Positions 40,519-48,309 of a stretch of DNA of 61,633 nucleotides are shown piece after piece. The notes beneath the pieces were generated by a model. It was not told the origin of the DNA. It was given only the letters and a program-made list of their open reading frames with translations, and ran no database searches. A program made the translations under genes and the position numbers. This stretch comes from Corallochytrium limacisporum (taxonomy: Eukaryota > Opisthokonta), in NCBI GenBank assembly GCA_002811645.1, contig PDIP01000047.1:1-61633 (forward strand). Reading direction: 5' to 3'. Position 1 is the stretch's first letter, and the number at the start of each line of letters is the position of its first letter.

Positions 40519-41283
40519 TTATATCTCAGCGGCGCTACTGCTCCCTGGGTCATCGTCCTGAGTGCTGTGGTCACTGGCATTGTCCTCGCTCATCCTGGAA
40601 GATTTCTCTGCCTCGGTCTCGTTTGCGGGTGATGAAAGTTCTTCTCTGTTTTCCTTATCGGCCATTTTGTCATCGTCACCTTCTGAATCTGTTATCTCAA
40701 CGGGCTCCAGAGCTAGTTCTTCATCGTCAGAATCGTCGCCGACGGGTTCGTCTCCTGCGACTGGAGCGCCCATTGTCCGAGAGATTGGTTTGAGAAGATC
40801 ACGCATGTGGCCACGAGTAAGTAGAGCTACAGCCACCAAAGAATGGCCGCACAGAAGGCCGCCTACGGCATCTTGTTCAGTGTCATTCATAATCTTGAAC
40901 GCGTGGTCGTTGATTTTCTGCATCAATTCTCTGTCAGGAGGATCATCCACTGCCACAGAGATCGGTAGACTACCTTCCATGCCCCCAAGCTTCTTTGCGT
41001 CCCCGTTCCAGTCGCGTAGTGCCCGGACATACTTGCCGACCTCACGACGTCGGAAATTCGTGGACACAGAGGTCACAAACTCGCTCGCTTCGCGCGCGTT
41101 GCTTTTTCCTGTGGGGACGTCCTTACGGGGTGTTTGTGCTGGAGTAACGATCTGTACTTCTCCATCTTCGTCTTCGATGATCTGTGTATCCAATTGGGAT
41201 CTGCGCTGTCGTTGTTTCTTTGAAGGGTCACTAGTGGCACTGTATGTGCCGCCAACCGCTTGAATCTTTCGCTTTCGCGGCAT
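40519..41283 (-). CDS. Uncharacterised predicted nuclear protein (254 residues)
   Basis: I do not recognise the family. ATG 41283 begins MPRKRK, a classic basic nuclear signal, with a second basic cluster KKQRQRRSQ. A folded-looking centre (about residues 75-170) reads NFRRREVGKYVRALRDWNGD, then DDPPDRELMQKINDHAFKIM and GGLLCGHSLVAVALLTRGHM. The last 80 residues are acidic and Ser-rich (DDSDDEELALEPVE and similar), like histone-binding or scaffold tails. A chromatin or nucleolar role is only a guess. It is divergent from the next unknown gene, which also looks nuclear. Confidence 0.7.
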   Translation of the reverse strand: MPRKRKIQAVGGTYSATSDPSKKQRQRRSQLDTQIIEDEDGEVQIVTPAQTPRKDVPTGKSNAREASEFVTSVSTNFRRREVGKYVRALRDWNGDAKKLGGMEGSLPISVAVDDPPDRELMQKINDHAFKIMNDTEQDAVGGLLCGHSLVAVALLTRGHMRDLLKPISRTMGAPVAGDEPVGDDSDDEELALEPVEITDSEGDDDKMADKENREELSSPANETEAEKSSRMSEDNASDHSTQDDDPGSSSAAEI

Positions 41284-41866
41284 GTGTATTCGGTTTTCTC
41301 ATGTCATGCTTGATCCAGATCAATAGTATTTCATGACATTGCGTTTCATCTTAAACCACCTTGATGTCAGCTAAGCCTGGCACTGCGCCATAAGAAATAC
41401 ATCTTCGTCGGAATAGCCATGGTTCGGCTGTTCGCTGTCCCCGTTTTCTTCGCGGGCCCTCCACACACCCCCGCACCCTTCCCCGGGTGGGGGGGTCCTT
41501 CAACAGGGAAAGCTGTGCGAAGGGCGATGGCTGGGTACGGAGAACTCGGAGTCGAAATTGGTCTTTACGCAGGTTTGGAGAACTCCCCCCGTCCCTCTTC
41601 CCGGCCTGGTTTGCGCGCGAGAACTCGGGCCAGTGGGCATGGACCGGGAGAGTGGCTCGGGGAGCGCTTTGCGGCCCAGGGATACGGAAACATAGGCCGG
41701 GTTCCGAGTGGGCCTGACGACGAGGGAGGTGAGAACAGGCCAAAGCCGCGCAGAAGACATTCAAAAAGGTACTTGAAACTTGATAAATTTCGTCTTAGAC
41801 ATCCTCCTAAACTGTCAATGCAAAAAAGTTGAGAGACAGGTGACAAACTGAAGATGCCATAAGGAG
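41284..41866. other. Divergent region between two unknown nuclear-like genes
   Basis: GC-rich with a CCCCGGG/G7 segment near 41481-41497. A plus-strand frame 41419-41832 is open but compositionally driven and ends just before the next gene; I do not support it as a gene. Confidence 0.5.
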
Positions 41867-42439
41867 ATGCCTCACTCCACTGGAATCGAGGAGATTATGT
41901 CTCTTGGAAGTACTGGTGAAATTTCTGGGAGCATGAAGCGGTCTGCACCCAACTCCACTACGAAATCGTCAACGAACGGTGAGCCTAGTGCGAAGAGTTC
42001 GGAGTCAACGGTTAAGCGACGGAGAACGAAACTTCCGAAACCCATTACACCCTCCATGGAGAGTAGCATTGCTCTGCATCTGAAGGCAAAGACACCCGGT
42101 GCGACAGAGAAGAGTCTAGAGATTGGAGACCTTTGGCTGCAGGCAGCTGTGGGAGCTCAGAAAGTTTGGGGTGATGCTGAACAGACTATGTGCTACCTCA
42201 GGTCACTGGAGGAGCTCATAATGAGGTACGCCGTGTGGGCCGACAATAATCCGAAGACCACCGAGGTGTTGGAGCAGCTCACTGTAGCACACCCACCCCG
42301 AGGAACCGGCCAAGGGGAATCGTCGGCGGATGCAGAGGGCTCCACCTTGAACAATCAGAACGGTTCCACCCCAACCAGAGAGCCTGCATCGCCGAAGGAT
42401 AAAGAAAGAACGGGAACGTTGACGGAGAAGAATTCATAA
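41867..42439 (+). CDS. Uncharacterised predicted nuclear protein (190 residues)
   Basis: I do not recognise the family. ATG 41867 opens the frame; an in-frame ATG at 41897 is an alternative start. The first 65 residues are Ser/Thr/Lys-rich and disordered, with a basic cluster KRRRTKLPKP suggesting nuclear entry. A helical core at about 65-145 contains SSIALHLKAKTPGATEKSLE, then LWLQAAVGAQKVWGDAEQTM and SLEELIMRYAVWADNNP. The tail is disordered. Size and layout resemble a small subunit of a transcription or chromatin complex (inference only). It is tail-to-tail with ATG3, 35 bp apart. Confidence 0.7.
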   Translation: MPHSTGIEEIMSLGSTGEISGSMKRSAPNSTTKSSTNGEPSAKSSESTVKRRRTKLPKPITPSMESSIALHLKAKTPGATEKSLEIGDLWLQAAVGAQKVWGDAEQTMCYLRSLEELIMRYAVWADNNPKTTEVLEQLTVAHPPRGTGQGESSADAEGSTLNNQNGSTPTREPASPKDKERTGTLTEKNS

Positions 42440-42474
42440 TAGTACACTATTACACAATTTATTTTCAGACACGC

Positions 42475-43398
42475 TCAGACGTACATCTCCCGTGAGTAAT
42501 CGTAGCTAATCGTGGGTACAATAGCCTGCATGAACTTGAGAAAGATCATGAGGTATTGATACACTTCGACTTTATGACCGTTGCTTTCCGCCATCGCAAC
42601 AATCTTTTGCATGACCTCCGCATGTTTGCAGGGATGGATGCTCACCATGGGAGTCTGATAGAAAGGATGGGTTTCCAGGGTCACCGTCTTATCCATGTGG
42701 TCTGGGCTGATGTCCTCGTACATTTCCTCTGGCTTTAGAGGCCGACCATCCTCCGCATAACCGGCTAGCCAAAATCTGGGCACGCGATAGTAATTGTCGT
42801 AGGTAACACTGAGGTCATACCTCCGCGTTGCCAGCACGCTGTCCGGTGCCTGGCTCTGTGTACCCTGTGCCGCAGGTAGTTCGTCAGGGTCGTCTTCTAC
42901 AAGCACCTGCCCGGCAACGTCGTCCAAGTCGGGCACGTCACTGTCATCCTCATCTTCATCCTCGTCCGCCGCGGCAGAATCCTGCAAAGTTGCTTTCATC
43001 GTAAGGTCCTCCGTCAGGTCTGTCACCTGTCGGTCAGCGGTATTGTCACGCTGTGGTTCCAGCCAGCCACCCTCACCATCGTCATCCTCAACAAAGTGAT
43101 CCGCGTGTTCCATGGCACTCTGCATGTCCTTACACCTCTGTGCGCACGGCACACCCTTCATGGTTATGTGCTGCTTTTCGTTGGGCATGTAGTCCTTGGG
43201 TGCATTGCCACCGTTCTCCCACTGCCACGTTGGATATTGGAAGTTGAGGAAATCTCCAGCCAAGACAAATTCTTCTGGCGTGATCATTCCCGTTTTTGCG
43301 AAAGTGCTCTCCTTCATTACTGGCATCATCCGTTCACCGATTCCCAGCAGGAACCGTTGAACGGAATTCTTCGCGTCCAGGTACGCTTTCTCTGTCAT
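42475..43398 (-). CDS. ATG3: Autophagy E2-like enzyme ATG3
   Basis: E2-like enzyme that transfers ATG8/LC3 to phosphatidylethanolamine. Recognisable blocks are the N-terminal amphipathic helix region before FAKTGMITPEEFVLAGDFL, the PTWQWE segment, VPCAQRC and DDDGEGGW. An acidic flexible loop (about residues 150-200; DEDEDEDDSDVPDLDD) is the ATG7/ATG12-binding region in homologues. Then come RRYDLSVTYDNYYRVPRFWL and the catalytic VSIHPCKHAEVM with Cys257. The C terminus is FLKFMQAIVPTISYDYSREM. The frame extends to an ATG at 43551, but homology begins at ATG 43398, giving 307 residues. Confidence 0.96.
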   Translation of the reverse strand: MTEKAYLDAKNSVQRFLLGIGERMMPVMKESTFAKTGMITPEEFVLAGDFLNFQYPTWQWENGGNAPKDYMPNEKQHITMKGVPCAQRCKDMQSAMEHADHFVEDDDGEGGWLEPQRDNTADRQVTDLTEDLTMKATLQDSAAADEDEDEDDSDVPDLDDVAGQVLVEDDPDELPAAQGTQSQAPDSVLATRRYDLSVTYDNYYRVPRFWLAGYAEDGRPLKPEEMYEDISPDHMDKTVTLETHPFYQTPMVSIHPCKHAEVMQKIVAMAESNGHKVEVYQYLMIFLKFMQAIVPTISYDYSREMYV

Positions 43399-43652
43399 TC
43401 TGTTAGTTAATGTGCGAGGAATAACTCTGTACGATATCTTTCCCCGTGGTTCTAGCCCAGTTCCTTCATCCCGGGGTCGTTCATTGACGTGCGAAGTGTT
43501 TCTCGCAGATCCGCTTCCACACGAATAGTACGGTCCACCACTTGGATACATTCACATTCTGCATTATATATACCATTCTGGCTCAGGATATCGCGTGCGC
43601 AGCTCATGTAGCCGAAGCCATATTGTCGTGCACGGGCAAGCATCCCAGGAAC

Positions 43653-43720
43653 AGTCTCTGTCTCTCTCTCGCTCTCTCTCTCTGTGTATCTGTCTGTCTG
43701 TCTCTCTCTCTTCCTCTCTG
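43653..43720. repeat. CT-rich microsatellite
   Basis: Imperfect CT/TCTG repeat about 260 bases upstream of the ATG3 start. Confidence 0.85.
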
Positions 43721-44058
43721 TGGCGCACTCTCCTCTCTACGTCACTTGGACTGGCGGCGGGCACAGTACCAGTATCGTCAGCCTCCGGAGTCTGCACCAG
43801 GTCCACGGGCCAAGACCCAGAGGAGCGCAGTCAATTTACTCTTCAATACGATGACATCCCCCACGTATCAATGACGGGAAGTCGTGGCGAGAGCGCAAAG
43901 CAAGCGCCAAAACCCCAAAGCCAACAATCTCTCCCCTCCCAAAGCGCGGGGCCCGAGGAAACTGCCAACAAACGCACGCACCAACAAAAACACACACACA
44001 CACACCCCGAACCCGCTCCGTTTTCACCGCCGTTCGCAACAGAAAGACTGCGGTACCA

Positions 44059-44077
44059 CCCCCCCCCGGGGGGGGGG
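44059..44077. repeat. C9G10 block
   Basis: Nine C directly followed by ten G, self-complementary, in a divergent promoter region. Confidence 0.85.
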
Positions 44078-44480
44078 CCGTCGCAGAGACGGACACCGGC
44101 CAGGGCAGCACGCAGGGCGTCAGGACACTCAGTGAAAACGCCGTCGTTATCAGCCCGACGGGTGAAAAACCCAATCGGTCAGCCCTCCCCCAGTCTCGAT
44201 CTGTTCGATACCTCGAGGCCGGGAGCGAAGTTTCATTTCCCTTACTTTTGATATTGATATTCCGCTGACCAAAATGATACTCTCACCAATCTTATCGTGA
44301 TATAACATGGTGCTCAGCTCAGGTCGGCAAAAAGTTTGGGAACAGTGGCACGGGAAGTCAATACTTTCAGTACTGCGGCGGCATTTCCAAAGGAGGGAGC
44401 GGGATCGGGGAGTGACGTTCTCCGCCGCTCGCTCTCTGGGGTCTGGCCCTTGCTCCCAGCCCCGAGTCCCCCGCTCTGCG

Positions 44481-44498
44481 CCCCCCCCCCCCCCGGGG
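44481..44498. repeat. C14G4 block
   Basis: Fourteen C followed by four G. Confidence 0.85.
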
Positions 44499-44596
44499 AG
44501 CCTTCTCTGGCGGTGGCCCGTTGCCGTCGGCTTCTGTTGTTGTTTCTTGCAGTTCATTCAGTACGAGAGGAAGGACAACGAACCCATCCGGCCGGC

Positions 44597-44620
44597 CCCG
44601 GGGGGGGGGGGGGGGGGGGG
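44597..44620. repeat. C-run plus about 21 G
   Basis: CCCC followed by a G run of about 20; G-quadruplex potential. Confidence 0.85.
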
Positions 44621-45017
44621 AGGAGGCGGAGGAATTACGACCGCTCTCCGCGCAGATTAAGAGAAGAAGAGAGAGAAGGAACGGCGCTCTCCCCGAAAGG
44701 GCCGTGCGTCCGTTCCCTGCCCGCTGAGGAACTTCCAGAAGCAAAAAAAACAAAACACCAAAGTAGGCCAAAGCTGGGACACAAACTCTCATATTTTCAG
44801 TATAGCAGGGGAGTACGGTTGCCAAGAATTCGAGCACGTCAGCATGGCAGGCACGGTTGAACATCCGGCAGGCCATTTGCGGGGCAGGCAGCGCCCGGAG
44901 AGGGCTGAGGGTTCGGTCAGCACTCCTGTTGGAAGTTCTCGATCCCATACATTTTTCATGGAAATCCTCGTCGCTGGGCCGCCCGGTCCGGGTCCGTACT
45001 CGTACAGCGGTGGAGCG

Positions 45018-45018
<1 letters not shown>

Positions 45019-45050
<32 letters not shown>
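45019..45050. repeat. AC dinucleotide microsatellite
   Basis: About 16 perfect AC units. Confidence 0.95.
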
Positions 45051-45052
<2 letters not shown>

Positions 45053-45756
45053 ACAGAGCCCGCTGCTCCTCGTCCTCCTCGCCTCCGCAGGGACGCCGCC
45101 GCGTTTCTTTAGGCTCTTGGCTTCCCCCTTTGTCGGGAACCCCCTCCCTCCCTCCCTCCTTCCCTCCCTCCGGGGGGTGGGACGGGCTTTGCATTTTTGC
45201 TTTCTGCGGATGGCCCCGATTTAGGCGTGTGTACGGTCAGGGAGCAGAGAGGAAGGAAGGGAAACCTCGGGCACAGGAGGATCTCGGGTACATGTGTCTG
45301 ATCAGCAAGTTTGTGCCAAGGGGGAGGCAAACTGCCAAGGCCATGGTTGTTTGAGACGTGTTCTGGATTTCCGTGCAAAGACCTCAGTCAACCCAGTAGC
45401 ACGGCCTTGGAGCGACAGTGGTTCTGGCTTTTTCTTTGAGAAACCGGCTATCAAGTGGTATTTGGAGAGCGGTAACAATCCGAGGTAGTAGTTATGCGGA
45501 GATCCCATTACTCTGTAGTATATACATACATGGCTTCAAGGAAGCCTCTTGAAAGATTGAAAAGACCAAGGTCACCGGGATAGACCATTGGACAGAATTT
45601 TGAACGGAACACGGCGCCTCCAGGGATTGCAACGGAACGTTCAGATTGTTTAGGCGTGGAACCCTCTAAAGAACTGGCTGTCATAGCCAACAGCCGTCCA
45701 TTAATTATTCGTGGGATATCATTCCTTGTTCCACTTACAGTATAGATCCGGCCGAC

Positions 45757-48102
45757 ATGGTACCAGCACAGCCCATGGCCCATGAAGCCATGTCACTTTT
45801 CGACAATGGGCAAAACAAATATATTTATGCGAAGACAAGCTCACGGGAGGGCAATGCGACTTGGCTTAAGGAGATTGAGCCTGATCTGCGGTCATTGTTC
45901 GAAGACAACAAGACGGGAATGAGTCGTGCCACTTACATGAATGTGTACACAATTATTTACTCCCTCTGTACAAATAACGCCAGTCAGAAGCAACCGCAGG
46001 ATAGCAATCAGGGTGCCATTTTTGGTGGTGAGGAAGTTTATCGTAGTTTGAGTGAATTCTTGAAGGAACACTTGCAAGGAATTGAAAAGCAAGCCGCGAG
46101 TTTGCAGGATGAAGGACTCCTACGTTATTTTAATACGGAATGGAACCGGTATTTGAGTGCGGCCAAGTGTGCCAACCACTTGTTTAACTACCTCAATCGA
46201 CACTGGATCAAGCGTAAGAAGGATGAGCTGGAGCCTGTGTACTTCATTAATACTCTCTGTCTGGTGTTGTGGCGTGAAGAGGTGTTTCGACCATTAGCTG
46301 ATCGCATTTCCCGGGCACTGCGCATGTTAATCAAGAACGAACGGGATGGTGAGACCATCGACACTAGTCTTGTGTCCCAGGCCGTGCAGTGCCTGGTTAT
46401 GATTGGAGCCAACGACGACGGTGGCTCCGCCTCTCGCAATGACGAGCGTCCGTTGAGCATTTACAGAGTTATTTTCGAACAGGAACTACTTGAGGAAACA
46501 CGAAAGTATTATGAAGCTGAACGGGACGACTTTATCGACAGCAATCCGGTCACAGAGTACATGAAGAAGGTGGAGGCTCGCCTGGAAGAGGAACAGCGTA
46601 GGGTACAGATTCTTCTCCATCCCTCGACAGAAGAGAAGCTGTTGAAGGCATGCAAGGACGTGCTTATCAGCGAGCGCATTGAAAAGTTCTACGATGAATT
46701 TAAGGTCCTTTTGGAGAATGACATGAACACAGATTTGGCCCGCATGTACAGTTTGCTCTTCCGGGTACCCAATGGTCTGAATAAGTGCCAGGAATCATTC
46801 CAGGAACACATTATTCGTCAGGGCAACTTGGCCATCAATGCCAATCTGGAGAATGCGTCTACGGATGAGAAGAAGTACATCAACATTTTGTTGACCACGC
46901 ACCGGAAATACAGCGAACTGGTGCAAAGTGCATTCAACGGCGATTCTTCGTTTGTGGCATCCTTGGACAAGGCATGCAGGGATTTCTTCAACCGCAATGA
47001 AGTCACAAAGAAGGATGCCACGGGCTATAACACACACAAGTCACCAGAAATGCTGGCCAAGTACTGCGACGGATTGTTGCGCAAGTCAAGCAAGACAAAC
47101 GAGGAAGGTGATCTTGAAGATGCACTTAACGACCTCATGGTGATTTTCCAGTACATGGTTGACAAAGATGTCTTCAACAAATTCTACTCGAAGCATTTGT
47201 CTGCCCGCTTGATCAACAAGATGAGCGCTAGCGATGATGCTGAGGAGTCTATGATTTCCAAACTCAAGGTGGCCTGTGGTTACGAGTATGTAAAAAAGCT
47301 GCAGCGTATGTTCCAGGACGTCGGTACGTCGCGTGATCTGAATACTGAATTCAATGGTCATCTCCAACGCCTCGAAGTGAAGCTGGACTCCGCGTTCGAG
47401 GTACAGGTGCTGGCAGCCGGTTCATGGCCCATTGGCAAGCAGCACACAGAATTTATCCCCCCTCCTGATCTTCGCCGGGCCCTGGAACGGTTTGAAGCCT
47501 TCTACAACAAGAAGCACAGTGGTCGCAAATTGGAATGGCAATATCACCGCAGCAAGGCTGACATTGTGGCCCGTTTCAACGGCATGAAGTACACCATTAC
47601 CGGGTGGTCTTATCAGACGGCCATCCTGCTCATGTTCAACGAGCGGGACGAAATCACCTTTGACGAGATCCACCAGGCCACCAAGATTCAGAAGCCTTAC
47701 CTGGAGAAAGTGATCGAAATGCTTTTCAGGACCAAGCTCCTGAAGGGTCCTGAGAAACTGCAGGATGACTCCAAGATTATTCTCAACAAGGACTTTAAGA
47801 GCAAGCGCATTCGCATCAATATTGCCATGGCCCTGCGTCACGAGAGCAAGGCAGAGAGTGAAGAGACTCACAGGACCATTGACCAGGATCGCATGCACAC
47901 CGTGCAGGCCGCCATTGTACGTGTAATGAAGACCCGCAAGACCATGAAGCATCAGCAACTGATTCAGGAGGTGATTGCCCAGGTGAGCCATCACTTTAAG
48001 CCCAACATTTCGGTCATCAAGAAACAGATTGATGCCCTACTGGAGAAAGAGTATATTTGTCGTGATGAGGACTCTCCCGGTGTTTACAACTACGTGGCGT
48101 GA
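45757..48102 (+). CDS. CUL1: Cullin-1 (SCF ubiquitin ligase scaffold)
   Basis: A 781-residue cullin. The N-terminal repeats contain YMNVYTIIYSLCT, LNRHWIKRKKDE and FRPLADRISRALRMLIKNER with GETIDTSLV following, close to CUL1. The cullin-homology/RBX-binding region includes FQYMVDKDVFNKFYSKHLSA and QTAILLMFNERDEITFDEI. The C-terminal winged helix has the neddylation site IVRVMKTRKTMKHQQL with Lys725 as acceptor, and ends KEYICRDEDSPGVYNYVA. CUL1 binds SKP1/F-box receptors at its N terminus and RBX1 at its C terminus. ATG 45757 is a good start (GCCGACATGG). No intron. It is tail-to-tail with STAT, 207 bp away. Confidence 0.95.
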   Translation: MVPAQPMAHEAMSLFDNGQNKYIYAKTSSREGNATWLKEIEPDLRSLFEDNKTGMSRATYMNVYTIIYSLCTNNASQKQPQDSNQGAIFGGEEVYRSLSEFLKEHLQGIEKQAASLQDEGLLRYFNTEWNRYLSAAKCANHLFNYLNRHWIKRKKDELEPVYFINTLCLVLWREEVFRPLADRISRALRMLIKNERDGETIDTSLVSQAVQCLVMIGANDDGGSASRNDERPLSIYRVIFEQELLEETRKYYEAERDDFIDSNPVTEYMKKVEARLEEEQRRVQILLHPSTEEKLLKACKDVLISERIEKFYDEFKVLLENDMNTDLARMYSLLFRVPNGLNKCQESFQEHIIRQGNLAINANLENASTDEKKYINILLTTHRKYSELVQSAFNGDSSFVASLDKACRDFFNRNEVTKKDATGYNTHKSPEMLAKYCDGLLRKSSKTNEEGDLEDALNDLMVIFQYMVDKDVFNKFYSKHLSARLINKMSASDDAEESMISKLKVACGYEYVKKLQRMFQDVGTSRDLNTEFNGHLQRLEVKLDSAFEVQVLAAGSWPIGKQHTEFIPPPDLRRALERFEAFYNKKHSGRKLEWQYHRSKADIVARFNGMKYTITGWSYQTAILLMFNERDEITFDEIHQATKIQKPYLEKVIEMLFRTKLLKGPEKLQDDSKIILNKDFKSKRIRINIAMALRHESKAESEETHRTIDQDRMHTVQAAIVRVMKTRKTMKHQQLIQEVIAQVSHHFKPNISVIKKQIDALLEKEYICRDEDSPGVYNYVA

Positions 48103-48309
48103 ACGTCACGCCCGCGTTCAGTGCAAAGTAGATTCGAAATAGAGAACCCAAATAGAGACACTGCCACAATGGTCACATTTTCTGGATCAAACGTATTTTA
48201 TGTCTTCGAGTTTTGTAAAGGAATAGTAGATTTGGACTCTAATGATGCACAAACAGTTCACCAAGTGTTTCAAAGACGGGACACAATTTACGGATTCTGT
48301 TTTTCTTCT

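Larger units (their letters stand above)
43399..45756. other. Divergent promoter region ATG3 / CUL1
   Basis: About 2.4 kb without a supported gene. It contains a CT tract (43653-43720), CA tracts (43990-44005, 45019-45050) and C-run/G-run blocks (44059-44077, 44481-44498, 44597-44620). Several long open frames here (for example minus 44367-45194) translate to low-complexity Pro/Gly/Arg or dipeptide-repeat sequence and are artefacts of the base composition. Confidence 0.6.

Noticed and set aside
41419-41832. Plus-strand 137-codon frame upstream of the 190-residue gene
   Set aside because: GC-run composition, no domain, and it lies in the divergent promoter gap directly before a better gene start.
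44367-45194. Long minus-strand open frame (275 codons) between ATG3 and CUL1
   Set aside because: The translation is driven by AC/GT repeats, poly-G/C runs and Pro/Arg/Gly-rich composition. All six frames are open in parts and no domain is visible.
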